A DNA stretch of 64,000 bases, from NCBI RefSeq assembly GCF_016801865.2, contig NC_068937.1:18076432-18140431 (forward strand). The letters are read 5' to 3'. The notes beneath the pieces are model-generated. The model was not told where the DNA came from. It worked only from the letters and a program-made list of their open reading frames with translations, and did not search any database. Shown here one piece after another: positions 1 through 12,317 of the stretch; position 1 is the first letter of the stretch, and each line of letters opens with the position of its first letter. The stretch is from Culex pipiens pallens (Eukaryota > Arthropoda > Insecta > Diptera > Culicidae). The position numbers and the translations under genes are program-made.

Positions 1-234
1 TAAAATAACGACTTCCTGGATCAATATGAATGCAGAACATAATTGGTAAGACTCTTAACTATGAATTAAAGTGAAATACAATGCAATTTGAGCGCATTTT
101 TCAAGGTTTTAGAACGAAATATAATATTTTTTTTATGAAAACAGACAATTTTTCAGTAAATTGCAAATCGCGAGTTCTTAACGATTTTTTGGAATTTTTC
201 GTGGTATGAAAAGATTGTTCCTGAGGATCAGGGC
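1..234. other. AT-rich non-coding flank
   Basis: This is AT-rich sequence with no supported gene. It ends at CAGGGCTGTGGAG (227-239), the edge of a hexamer array. Confidence 0.5.
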
Positions 235-445
235 TGTGGAGTCGGAGTCGGAGTCGGAGCCGGAGTCGGTGGAGTCGGGTCTTTTTGGGGACCTGGAGTC
301 GGAGTCGGAGTCGGAGTCGTCAAAACTCGAACAGCTGGAGTCGGAGTCGGAGCCGGAGTCGGGTAAATTTTAGGAGCTGGAGTCGGAGTCGGAGTCGGAG
401 CCGAAGATTTCTGATAACCCGGAGTCGGAGTCGGAGTCGGAGTTA
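235..445 (+). repeat. GGAGTC hexamer blocks with short spacers (copy 1)
   Basis: Blocks of (GGAGTC)n, with occasional GGAGCC, are separated by about 16-20 bp of non-repeat sequence. The block pattern is repeated five times. The left edge is CAGGGCTGTGGAG. The six-base period gives open frames of Arg/Ser (SRSRSR), which look like an SR protein but have no splice signals or flanking coding sequence. A second array of the same design lies at 8493-8690. Confidence 0.85.
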
Positions 446-879
446 TCTTAAATTCAACATAAAATATGTTTTTCTATTGTTCATTATTTCGTATATAACA
501 GCATAATTTACAAAACTTCTTATATTTTTAATTATTTTTAACGTCGCAAGCACTGCGTCACCATTTTTTAATTTTTTTTAGATTTATCAGATGCCATTAT
601 GTTTTTGAAGCTTTTTATTGTGATTGGAAAGCTCTAATTGTGTTATTTCACTATAATCACTAAATGATAACCTCTTACCCAAGTATGTAGTATCATAATT
701 TAAAAAATAATAAAAAATATTGGTTATGTAGTCACACATATCTAATGAATTCTTGACTTCTTCCTTTTGCCTATATTTATATGCCCTTTCAATTCAAATT
801 TGACCAAATTTCATCCAGTCTTTCTGAAAAAAGTTCACAAACAATCATCTTTTACCCCGAAAGCGAATGTCTTGGAAAT

Positions 880-3800
880 TTTAAGTTAAAGCATTTTTTA
901 GGAAAAAAACTTAATCCACCTATGTGGTTGATGCCTTCCTCACTTTTTACCAACAATGGGTAATATGAGTGGTTTGGACACGTATTTCAGCTATTTCTAT
1001 TTAATCCAGAAAAATAAGAACACAGATATAACTTAAGTGGTTATAACTCAAGACAGGGTTGCCAGATCTTCAATGTTGTGAGCTCGTTGGAATGGTTTTT
1101 TAATTATCTATCCAACGATGGGTCGCATGATGGATCCGGACATAGTTTACATACATTTGAGTGAGATCCGGCTTCAAAAAAGTACATAAATATCACTTAA
1201 GTGGTCATAACTCAAGACAAGGTTGCCAAATCATCAATGTTGTTAGCTCGTTGGAAAGGTTTTTTAATTATCGAACCAAAAATGGGTAGCATGATGGATC
1301 CGAACATCGTTTACATACATTTGAGTGAGATCCGGCTTCAAAAAAGTACATAAATATCACTTAAGTGGTCATAACTCAAGACAGGGTTGCCAGATCTTCA
1401 ATGTTGTGGACTCGTTGGAAAGGTCTCTCAATTACCTAACCAACGATGGGTCGCATGATGGATCCGGACATCGTTTACATACATTTAAGTGAGATCCGGC
1501 ATTAAAAAAGTACATAAATATCACTTAAGTGGTCATAACTCAAGACAGGGTTGCCAGATCTTCAATGTTGTGGACTCGTTGGAAAGGTCTCTCAATTACC
1601 TAACCAACGATGGGTCGCATGATGGATCCAGACATCGTTTACATACATTTAAGCGAGATCCGGCTTCAAAAAAGTGCATAAATATCACATAAGTGGTCAT
1701 AACTCAAGACAGGGTTGCCAGATTTTCAATGATGTGGACTCGTTGGAAAGGTCTCTCGATTACCTAACCAACGATGGGTCGCATGATGGATCCGGACATA
1801 GTTTACATACATTTGAGTGAGATCCGGCTTCAAAAAAGTACATAAATATCACTTAAGTGGTCATAACTCAAGACAAGGTTGTCAAATCTTCAATGTTGTG
1901 AGCTCGTTGGAAAGGTTTTTTAATTATCTAACCAACGATGGGTAGCATGATGGATCCGGACATCGTTTACATACATTTAAGTGAGATCCGGCATTAAAAA
2001 AGTACATAAATATCACTTAAGTGGTCATAACTCAAGACAAGGTTGCCAAATCATCAATGTTGTGAGCTCGTTGGAAAGGTTTTTTAATTATCGAACCAAA
2101 AATGGGTAGCATGATGGATCCGAACATCGTTTACATACATTTGAGTGAGATCCGGCTTCAAAAAAGTACATAAATATTACTTAAGTGGTCATAACTCAAG
2201 ACAGGGTTGCCAGATCTTCAATGTTGTGAGCTCGTTGGAAAGTTTTTTTAATTATCTAACCAATGATGGGTCGCATGATGGATCCGGACATCGTTTACAT
2301 ACATTTAAGTGAGATCCGGCATTAAAAAAGTACATAAATATCACTTAAGTGGTCATAACTCAAGACAGGGTTGCCAGATCTTCAATGTTTTGGACTCATT
2401 GGAAGGGCCTTTCAATTACCTAACCAACGATGGGTCGCATGATGGATCCGGACATAGTTTACATACATTTGAGTGAGATCCGGCTTCAAAAAAGTACATA
2501 AATATCAATTAAGTGGTCATAACTCAAGACAGGGTTGCCAGATCTTCAATGATGTGGACTCGTTGGAAAGGTCTCTTGATTACCTAACCAAAGATGGGTC
2601 GCATGATGGATCCGGACATCGTTTACATACATTTGAGTGAGATCCGGCTTCAAAAAAGTACATAAATATCACTTAAGTGGTCATAACTCAAGACAGGGTT
2701 GCCAGATCTTCAATGATGTGGACTCGTTGGAAAGGTCTTTTGATTACCTAACCAACGATGGGTCGCATGATGGATCCGGACATCGTTTACATACATTTGA
2801 GTGAGATCCGGCTTCAAAAAAGTACATAAATATCACTTAAGCTGTCATAACTCAAGACAGGGTTGCCAGATCTTCAATGTTGTGGACTCGTTGGAAAGGT
2901 CTCTCAATTACCTAACCAACGATGGGTCGCATGATGGATCCAGACATCGTTTACATACATTTAAGCGAGATCCGGCTTCAAAAAAGTGCATAAATATCAC
3001 ATAAGTGGTCATAACTCGAGACAGGGTTGCCAGATTTTCAATGATGTGGACTCGTTGGAATGGTCTTTTGATTACCTAACCAACGATGGGTCGCATGATG
3101 GATCCGGACATAGTTTACATACATTTGAGTGAGATCCGGCTTCAAAAAAGTACATAAATATCACTTAAGTGGTCATAACTCAAGACAAGGTTGCCAAATC
3201 TTCAATGTTGTGAGCTCGTTGGAAAGGTTTTTTAATTATCTAACCAACGATGGGTAGCATGATGGATCCGGACATCGTTTACATACATTTAAGTGAGATC
3301 CGGCATTAAAAAAGTACATAAATATCACTTAAGTGGTCATAACTCAAGACAGGGTTGCCAGATCTTCAATGTTTTGGACTCATTGGAAAGGCCTTTCAAT
3401 TACCTAACCAACGATGGGTCGCATGATGGATCCGGACATCGTTTACATACATTTGAGTGAGATCCGGCTTCAAAAAAGTACATAAATATCAATTAAGTGG
3501 TCATAACTCAAGACAGGGTTGCCAGATCTTCAATGATGTGGACTCGTTGGAAAGGTCTCTTGATTACCTAACCAACGATGGGTCGCATGATGGATCCGGA
3601 CATCGTTTACATACATTTGAGTGAGATCCGGCTTCAAAAAAGTACATAAATATCACTTAAGTGGTCATAACTCAAGACAGGGTTGCCAGATCTTCAATGA
3701 TGTGGACTCGTTGGAAAGGTCTCTTGATTACCTAACCAACGATGGGTCGCATGATGGATCCGGACATCGTTTACATACATTTGAGTGAGATCCGGCTTCA

Positions 3801-5460
3801 AAAAAGTACATAAATATCACATAAGTGGTCATAACTCAAGACAGGGTTGCCAGATCTTCAATGTTGTGGACTCGTTGGAAAGGTCTCTCAATTACCTAAC
3901 CAACGATGGGTCGCATGATGGATCCGGACATAGTTTACATACATTTAAGTGAGATCCGGCTTCAAAAAAGTACATAAATATCACTTAAGTGGTCATAACT
4001 CAAGACAGGGTTGCCAGATCTTCAATGTTGTGGACTCGTTGGAAAGGTCTCTCAATTACCTAACCAACGATGGGTCGCATGATGGATCCGGACATAGTTT
4101 ACATACATTTAAGTGAGATCCGGCTTCAAAAAAGTACATAAATATCACTTAAGTGGTCATAACTCAAGACAAGGTTGCCAAATCTTCAATGTTGTGAGCT
4201 CGTTGGAAAGGTTTTTTAATTATCTAACCAACGATGGGTAGCATGATGGATCCGGACATCGTTTACATACATTTAAGTGAGATCCGGCATTAAAAAAGTA
4301 CATAAATATCACTTAAGTGGTCATAACTCAAGACAGGGTTGCCAGATCTTCAATGTTTTGGACTCATTGGAAAGGCCTTTCAATTACCTAACCAACGATG
4401 GGTCGCATGATGGATCCGGACATCGTTTACATACATTTGAGTGAGATCCGGCGTCAAAAAAAGTACATAAATATCAATTAAGTGGTCATAACTCAAGACA
4501 GGGTTGCCAGATCTTCAATGATGTGGACTCGTTGGAAAGGTCTCTTGATTACCTAACCAACGATGGGTCGCATGATGGATCCGGACATCGTTTACATACA
4601 TTTGAGTGAGATCCGGCTTCAAAAAAGTACATAAATATCACTTAAGTGGTCATAACTCAAGACAGGGTTGCCAGATCTTCAATGATGTGGACTCGTTGGA
4701 AAGGTCTTTTGATTACCTAACCAACGATGGGTCGCATGATGGATCCGGACATCGTTTACATACATTTTAGTGAGATCCGGCTTCAAAAAAGTACATAAAT
4801 ATCACTTAAGTGGTCATAACTCAAGACAGGGTTGCCAGATCTTCAATGTTGTGGACTCGTTGGAAAGGTCTCTCAATTACCTAACCAACGATGGGTCGCA
4901 TGATGGATCCGGACATAGTTTACATACATTTAAGTGAGATCCGGCTTCAAAAAAGTACATAAATATCACTTAAGTGGTCATAACTCGAGACAGGGTTGCC
5001 AGATCTTCAATGTCTTAGACTCATTGGAAAGGCCTTTCAATTACCTAACCAACGATGGGTCGGATGATGGATCCGGACATCGTTTACATGCATATAATTG
5101 AGATCCGGGTATTTGTGAAAACACATTTTTATACATAACTTTTGAACTACTTATCGAAACTTCAAACAATTCAATAGCGATGTATGGGACCCTAAACCAA
5201 GTCGAATGCAACTGGTTCGATCAAAATCGGTTCAGCCAGTGCTGAGAAAACTCAGTGAGAATTTTGGTCACATACATACATACACACACATACACACACA
5301 CATACACACACACATACACACACACATACACACACACAGACATTTGTTCAGTTTTCGATTCTGAGTCGATATGTATACATGAAGCTGGGTCTTTGAGCTT
5401 TTAATAGAAAGTTCATTTTTAGAGCAGGATTATAGCCTTACCTCAGTGAGGAAGGCAAAA
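880..5460. mobile_element. Transposon-like unit with expanded internal 164-bp array
   Basis: The left end has CTTAATCCACCT at 910 followed by GCCTTCCTCACT (933-944). The right end has AGTGAGGAAGGC (5445-5456), the reverse complement of that left motif. The right arm carries a CA-rich run (5270-5340) and the phrase GATTCTGAGTCGAT. The same ends and arms occur at 62808-63698 around only about two internal repeats, so the unit is a repeated element. No transposase frame is visible, so it is a non-autonomous element. The exact left boundary is uncertain. Confidence 0.7.
1021..5105. repeat. 164-bp tandem repeat, about 25 copies
   Basis: The unit contains GTGGTCATAACTCAAGACAG, TTGCCAGATCTTCAATG, AACGATGGGTCGCATGATGG, TTTACATACATTT and GAGATCCGGCTTC. 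Successive GTGGTCATAACTC starts at 1201, 1365 and 1529 give a period of exactly 164 bp. Copies are highly similar and fall into subtypes (GTTGTGGACTCG, GTTGTGAGCTCG, GTTTTGGACTCA, GATGTGGACTCG) that recur in the same order, which suggests multi-unit duplication. Open frames of about 67 codons inside it are by-products of the repeat. Confidence 0.95.
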
Positions 5461-8400
5461 ATACGAGGAACATAAAAAGATTAAAAATAGTAATCACTGT
5501 TTTTGGAAATCGAAAAAGAGTCACTGACAGTAACAAATAATCAACGATAATAACAATGTCTTACTTGGAACTCAACATGCGCATTTTGTTTATAACTGAG
5601 TACAAGAAAATCAAAGAGTTGCATTTAAAATAATTGAAACTAACAAAAAATATCAAAAGAAGCTGCAACGAATTTTGAAATAACCATTGAATGTTGATGT
5701 TGATTTTAGGTAAACTATTTTGATATCGTTGCAAGTTATCGTTGAATAAATCTCAAGATTTCAGTACAAAAATGAACTAATTAAAAAATTTATAGAACAA
5801 AATATAGGATTTGAATTTATTTTTCAAAAATTATAAAAAAAACAAAATCAAAATATTATCAATCGGTAAGAATTTTTTCATACTGCATGTCCCACGCCAA
5901 TATAACGGAAGGTTATTATCTGGGTGCTGAAAAGACAGAATGCGTAACGTGATTTTCGAAAGCTCCCTACTGCTTCCCACTAATACAACAGCACTACAGC
6001 TGTAAACATAAACAAAGTAGAAGGCTGTGTTGAAGCTCAAGCGTGACATATTTTTTGTTGCTGAAGTGAATTATTTTGAAACATTTTGGATCTGTTGATG
6101 TTGATGTTTTCGATGAAAAATTAAGTGCATTCCACTTTTTTCTTCGTATACTAAACGATGGGCGGCCAAAAGAGGCCTTTTTTGTTTTCCAAATGATAAA
6201 AAAAAATGTGTCAAAAGTGGATGGAATTTCGTGAATCAGGAGAGTAACCGAATGGAAGTTCCGAGATAATGTATCTTCGATGTGCAGTGATAATATCGTA
6301 CTAAGATTATCCACTATTATTTGGCAGGTACCATTCATAGTTATTGATAATTCGTCGCTAACATTTCAAAAAGCGTCATAAACATAGGTTTTGCGTGAGA
6401 TATAGCGATTTTGAAATGTTAGTAACGAATCATGCCAATCTCGATTTCAACCCTCGATTTCAACCCTCGATCACAATACTTGCCACTTCTTGGTATTATT
6501 TTGCGAACAGTAAATTGGTTCCGCTTTGACAGTTTTAAATTGAGGCCGCTTTGCGGACAACTATTCTGCACCCAGGTTATTATCATTGCAAATCAATGTA
6601 CCTTAAAAAAATTAAATACTTGTGACCTAGAAAATATTTAACTTGTGGATATTTGTTTTTTATTATACTTTAAGTTTTTTCATTTATTTTGTTGGAGGCA
6701 CAAGATCATTCATGAAGTTTCGTTTTAGGTGAAGATTCACGAAGTATCGTGCGCCTCCTTTTTAATGTATATTGAATTTTAAAATTAAAATAAATTAAAA
6801 ATGTCCAGGGTAAAATATGTTCCTTGTCACAGATATTTGAAAAGGACCTCTCAAGCGTCCTTTCCACGAAGAAATTGTTTAGATGCATTGATTTGCAATA
6901 ATAATCTCCTTCAGCCATGGCGTGATGTCCATGTACGTCTTTAAAAAAAACCCGATTTAATATCACCAGAGGTGAAATAGAGCCTTTCTTACAAAATGAT
7001 GAATCTCCGAGAAATATATTGGTGCAATTAATTTTTCAAAAACATAATGATAACATCCAGTGAGAATTTTACCTAAAGCTTCGAATCTTTTTAGGCTAAA
7101 CCTCAAATGCCATTTTTTAAATTTCAGAAGTACATTATTTGTCGCAAGACATTTAAATTTAATTAATGAAAACATATTGGATTGACATTATTAGAAAAAA
7201 ATAAAGGGTACTCAGTCTATAATGTTAGTCTATGATTAACTTTAAAAAATATGTATCGCTATTGCACTTTGTCGATCAATTATGAGAAGCCAGAAAGAAC
7301 ACTTTCACGCGCAGCGTAAAACGCGCAAGCGTAAAAGCGCTGGCGTTGAAGCTTCGACTTGACGACTTGTCGAGCTTTCGATCGAGAATGGGCTGGGACT
7401 TTGAATTTGATGTTCAGTATATGATTTTGTATAAATCCAAAAATTTAATAGGAAAAAATAGGGTAAAAATAAGACGAAAAAAACTAAAATCGCTATATCT
7501 CTGGAAATACATTTTGGAAAAGCTTCAAATTTTGGGCCCAAACAGTTTATGGCGCATGTTTTCGAATGGCTTTTTGTTTAAAACTGAATTCTTTAAATTT
7601 GATAGTGTTATCTGTGAAATAGTCCAAAAAATACCTCTAAAAATGGCTTTGACCACATTTACTGGTCGAAAATTGTGAATCGAAAAATAAAATGTTCGTC
7701 TCCGACCCCACGGCTACAGATCTGACTTTTAAAAATTGTGGGTTTTACGAGCGGTTTTCCAGTGATGGAAGACACAAATTTTTAAGAGCGGATACAGACA
7801 TCGGCCATGTATTTCAGAAAAAGAGCTCTCAAAAATCAGACTTTGAGTACCGGGTTTCAGGCCAAAATTCAATCGAAAGAGCGCATCTAAACCTTCAATT
7901 TAGTAATAGGATTTTTTCCTGGGACGAATCCTCGCCGTGCACGATTTTTTTTAGATTTCTGAAAAAAGCGTTTTTCCAAAAGCAAACCTTAAACCTTTCT
8001 TTTGTAAGAAAGGTAAAAAGGTAAAACAAAAAAAAAAAAAGGTTTCGTTTAAAATTGTCATTTAAAAAACAAGGTGCCTGTCACTGTGCTTTTTATAAAT
8101 GTCAGCCTGAAAGTGAGCAAATTGAATTTTTATATTCAATAGATTATTAAGGCCAGGTTCTTTTAATTATTCATTCAAAAATGACAATTTAATATATTTA
8201 AATTTATTAGCCTTGAATAAAATATTTGAAAATTTGAGGTTAAGCAAATAAATCTAAATTTACTTACAAAACTGTTTTTCTCAAAATGCCTCTTAAACCG
8301 AAGATTTTTTTTTATTTCTGTTTCCATAACGTATAAAACTTGTAACCTAGAAACTTTTTTTCCGTTTTGTGATTCGAACTTATTTTTCTTGAGAAAACAT

Positions 8401-8492
8401 GACGCTTAGCGAGTATTTCAATAATCCTATATCAATGTTTTACAAATAATTAACTGGTATTAATTACATATCTTTTGAAACATTTGAAAATA
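5461..8492. other. AT-rich non-coding stretch, possible degraded element
   Basis: No splice-supported exon was found. GCCTTTCTTACAAAA near 6981 and CTTTTGTAAGAAAGGT near 7996 are inverted relative to each other and may be the ends of a roughly 1-kb old element. The open frames between them are short and unrecognised. Confidence 0.35.
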
Positions 8493-8690
8493 TGTGGAGT
8501 CGGAGTCGGAGTCGGAGCCAACCATTTGTTGGAAGCTGGAGTCGGAGTCGGAGTCGGAGTCGGCTAGAGTTGGTAGGCCGGAGTCGGAGTCGGAGTCGGA
8601 GCCAACCATTTGTTGAAAGCCGGAGCCGGAGTCGGAGTCGGAGTTAGCTTATCTGAGAAAGCCGGAGTCGGAGTCGGAGTCGGAGTCGTT
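8493..8690 (+). repeat. GGAGTC hexamer blocks with short spacers (copy 2)
   Basis: It has the same design as 235-445: GGAGTC blocks separated by spacers, two of which are near-identical (CCAACCATTTGTTG). Its right edge is CTCCGCAGCCCTG (8706-8718), the reverse complement of the left edge of copy 1. Confidence 0.85.
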
Positions 8691-9350
8691 TGAAATATGA
8701 CCCGTCTCCGCAGCCCTGCTGAGGATAAAACCTATCGAAATCCGGGCGAGCTTTCGTCACATAGCCTTTTTTTGGAACACACTAATATTCAAGCAACTTT
8801 GTCCAAAAAATCTAAATTTTATCTTAAAGTATACGCCTTCTACGATTAATTTAAGAAAAAATAAATCAACATTTTCATGTTTTTAAATTGAATTGAAACT
8901 CATTGGCCAAAAGTTAGAACAATTTTCAGGTAGAAAAAATGCAATTTTACAAGTCTCCACCAAAACCGGAAATTAATTTCATTTGTATTTGTTGATTTCA
9001 CCAAAAAAATTCCAGGGGGCTAAAATTTTCCACTAAGGCCAAAAAAGCCATTTCCCATCATTGGATTGCAGGTATCCCTACAGAATGGTATGTAAATATT
9101 TGATATTCTGCATATTTCGAAGAAATTTTCTGATCGATTCGGTGTCTTCGGCAAAGTTTAAGGAATTGTTGAGGAACATTCAGAAAGAATAGTTGCACAA
9201 TAAGCAAAATGTATTCTTTTTTAAATGACTTTAAATTATTAACTAACTAAAACTTTTAATAATCTTTTTTTTTATAAAATAAATTATTGTCAATCAAAGA
9301 GTATTTAACACCTTTTTTGAAAAAGTGCACCATTTTTAAATTCTAGCCAC
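8691..9350. other. AT-rich stretch, no gene seen
   Basis: I see no coding, RNA gene or clear repeat structure beyond poly-A and poly-T runs. Confidence 0.4.
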
Positions 9351-10052
9351 TTAAGGGGTCACATACATGTAGAAAATCACAAAAGTTCATTTTACAGAAA
9401 ATTAATTAAATTCACTAGAAAGATGATTTTCAATCACTCCTGATAGTTTCATGAAGATATATCATAATTAAACTGAGTAAAAGACGATTAAAGTTTGAAA
9501 TTTAGCCATGCCCAAAGCGAACTGTCAAACGTTGTGGGTGTTTTTCTTTAAATACAGAGTTGCTTTATGGGTGCCACGATAACTCGAGATTGGATGGACC
9601 AAATTAGCTGAAATTTGAGGTGAAGACTCTTAAGACATATCCCGTGTGCATGACGAAGCCAGATTTTTAAATCTTTCTTTTTAAAAAAATACAAACATCA
9701 AAAACTGACGATTTTTAATATGAAAAATAAAAAAATAAAAATTTCTTTTAAATAAAGTTTTTGAAAATCGGCCTTCGCCATGTACACGGAATTAGTTTAA
9801 CGAGTCTTCACCCAATTTTTAAGCCAATTTGGTCGAAGCAGTGTTGAGAAATCGTGGCACCCGTTTTTTGAAACTGCTAACTTCAAATAGCTTTATCTCG
9901 GCAATGGTACAACCAAATGTCTTCAAATTTATTTTGTTTATAGTTGAAAAGGTATATTTTAATGCAATGAAAACAGATTTCAAAAAAGTTTAATTGTTTG
10001 CTCATACCAACCTCCTACATTTTTGCTGATTTACGTGTATGTAACCCCTTAA
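9351..10052. mobile_element. TTAA-flanked inverted-repeat element (MITE), about 700 bp
   Basis: The left end reads TTAA then GGGGTCACATACATGTA (9355-9371). The right end, reverse-complemented, reads TTAA then GGGGTTACATACACGTA. TTAA at 9351-9354 and 10049-10052 is the expected target duplication of piggyBac-type transposition. No long open frame is present, so the element is non-autonomous. The superfamily assignment rests on the target site only. Confidence 0.75.
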
Positions 10053-10823
10053 GCATTTGATGTTATAAAAAAAATAATTATTTTGCATAAAATTTGATAA
10101 AAAATACTGTTTTTTTAAAGACAACTTGGTGACAAAATATCTGCCCATCTTTTCTATGACCCAAACTAGAACCTAAAAAGTTAATTTAAAAAAGAGTCAT
10201 ATTTTTGAGAGTGTAACTTTTTTTGAAGATCTCACAACTTTGGATAAGAACTAATGATAAAAGTATCGTATTTGATCATAAGGAAGCCATCCCTACAAAG
10301 TTTTAGCCAAATAAAAAAAACATATAATTTTATATCAAGTCAAATATAAAAAAAAAACTTTTTAAAACAGAAAATATAGCAATGAGTTGTAATTTTTTAG
10401 AAACCATCTTTAAAAAAAAATGAAATATGGCTTTACCAATTTTATTTATTAAATCGAGGTCATTAAACCTCCCTCTTTGCCTAATCAAAGTGAATAAAAT
10501 AATCCAAAGTCAAATTTTCAAAATTACAAAACAAAGCCAAAATTATTAAAAGTTTTACACAATTTTACTGCTTTGTCTTTTTTTTTTTCAGAAGTTAAAC
10601 CAGCAATTCCAGCTCAAATCAGAAATTTTTCTGGTACTTTTGTACCCGACACTCTCCTATTTCAATGAAACATTGTAGACATGTTATATAACATGTCCAA
10701 TATACGCCATTTTTGTGTATATGGAGCCAATTGTACTCGAAAATAACATTTGAGAAGGGCGTAAGTGGTTAAATATTTTTTGTATTTTGTAATATAAAAC
10801 ATACAGTATCTCGAAGCCTATCC
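10053..10823. other. AT-rich stretch, no gene seen
   Basis: This lies between the TTAA element and the SINE. Nothing is supported. Confidence 0.4.
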
Positions 10824-11050
10824 CGCCCGTGTGGATCAATCGGACTGCGCACTGGACTCACAATCCAGAGGTCGCCGGTTCGAATCCCGCGGCGGGCGCT
10901 CTAAATTTCTTTGTGTAAATATGGGTATTCGGTGCCGTCGCTCCGTGCCATACTTTGATACACTTAGGAGCCCAGGGCGGCGAAGTCCTTGTAGATAAAA
11001 AGGAAGACACTAGTGGTTGGTAGGAACGTGCTTTCTGAAAAAAAATACAC
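10824..11050 (+). mobile_element. tRNA-derived SINE
   Basis: The head (10824-10898) folds as a tRNA. It has a 7-bp acceptor stem (CGCCCGT with GCGGGCG, one wobble), an anticodon stem CTGGA/TCCAG with loop CTCACAA, and a perfect Pol III B box GGTTCGAATCC. The A-box region is TGGATCAATCGG and the T stem has one C-C mismatch. The tRNA part runs straight into an unrelated body (ATTCGGTGCCGTCGCTCC, GGCGGCGAAGTCC) and an A-rich tail near 11040. This is SINE structure, not a standalone tRNA gene. Confidence 0.75.
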
Positions 11051-11321
11051 TGAAATAGTAATACACGCCAATTCGATGAGTTTTTTTTTATTTTTAAGTT
11101 TAAAAGTTAAATTTTAAGGTGATGTCTCGATTTTTTTCGTTCAAAATTTTTGAGGAAAAAGCCTAAGAAAAAAAAAACGTTTAGACCACTTTTCAATAAA
11201 ACAATTTTAGTAAATGATTTTTGTATTTTTTTTGGAGAGACATACCATCTTGCATTTTTCGTGAATTTTTTTGTTACATCTTAAGCTCCGCCATTTTCTT
11301 ATTATATAAATCGTCAGATAC

Positions 11322-11582
11322 TACACTCAAAATCAGAAGTACCCTTCAAAAAGGGTTTTATCTACCCTTTATCTGTCATCCCATAGAAAAAAAAACCCTT
11401 TTTGAGGGTTACTTCCACCCTTTTTTCAAGTTTACCGGTAGTAACCCTTTTCAAAAGGGTGACGACGGGTGAACTTGAAAAAAAGGGTGGAAGTAACCCT
11501 CAAAAAGGGTTTTTTTTCTTTGGGATGACAGATAAAGGGTAGATAAAACCCTTTTTGAAGGGTACTTCTGATTTTGAGTGTA
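11322..11582. mobile_element. Foldback MITE with TA target duplication
   Basis: The two halves are near-perfect inverted copies. CACTCAAAATCAGAAGTACC begins at 11324, and its reverse complement ends at 11580. TA flanks both sides (11322-11323 and 11581-11582). The arms contain repeated AACCCTTTTT/AAAAAGGGTT boxes, so the arms also fold locally. Only a short centre (about 11440-11465) is not shared. Confidence 0.85.
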
Positions 11583-12060
11583 CAAGTTACAAGCAATTGC
11601 TTGTCCTCCTAGGGCAACGAAGCTGCTATTAATTAATCAAAAAAAAAATTCTGAAACTGATGTTTTTTTTTGTTTTTTTTTTTTGAAAACACTTAATATT
11701 TCTGTAATTTTACAGCAACGAAATGACCTGCCAATAATAAAAAAACAGCGCAGAAAAAATCATTTCGACACTCATTTGAGTGCTGTAGAGTTCAATTTTT
11801 CAGCACTAGTATCGAAAAGTGATATTTTTCGGCACTGACTGCCGTTCACTGGAAAATTTCAGTATTGCAAATAATAAATGTACGCTTAGTCCTGATTTTG
11901 TTTAATTTACTATTCTTCATATATTTATCCTTAATGAATAAAAAATAGTGGAAAAAGAATCATGTATATTTTGAAAATGATTGCACTAATTAGGTTTTAT
12001 TTGAATGTAGTACTTTTCAAAAAAGTTTTTGCTTTTTTTTATCTATTTGACTATTTGACC

Positions 12061-12235
12061 ATTAGGTTTTACACCGTGACGTCATTTGACAGCTCGTGTG
12101 CACTGTTTACATGGTCTTCATCGATTGTCGACCAATTTCCACGAACAAAATCGACGACCGCATCGAACTGTGCTAAGTCCATGTAAACAGTGCACTCCTT
12201 TCTAACCTCCAAATCGAGTCGGCGTTAAACCTAAT
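12061..12235. mobile_element. Short inverted-repeat element next to an exon
   Basis: The ends are ATTAGGTTTTACACCG (12061) and its rough inverse CGGCGTTAAACCTAAT (to 12235). Inside is a perfect 17-bp inverted pair, GTGCACTGTTTACATGG and CCATGTAAACAGTGCAC. It ends 82 bp before the first exon found. Related sequence (GTAAACAGTGCACGCGAGCTG) is present near 33970. Confidence 0.65.
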
Positions 12236-12317
12236 AGAACTTTATTTCCTTGGACTCAGTACCCAATCACCAGTTGAATCAGCTCAAACACCTGTTTTTT
12301 TCCTCTTCCTCTTCCAG

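Noticed and set aside
285..506. SR-repeat peptide (SRSRSRSR) resembling a splicing factor
   Set aside because: It is a direct translation of the GGAGTC hexamer and has no flanking coding sequence.
1021..5105. CRISPR-like array at the 164-bp repeats
   Set aside because: The whole 164-bp unit repeats without unique spacers, and the genome is eukaryotic.
5831..8024. Open frames of 70-114 codons around 5.8-8.0 kb
   Set aside because: No recognisable motifs, AT-driven codon use, no splice support; likely chance frames in degraded repeats.
10824..10898. Functional tRNA gene (anticodon CAC)
   Set aside because: T-stem mismatch, atypical A box and a fused SINE body with an A-rich tail point to a SINE head.
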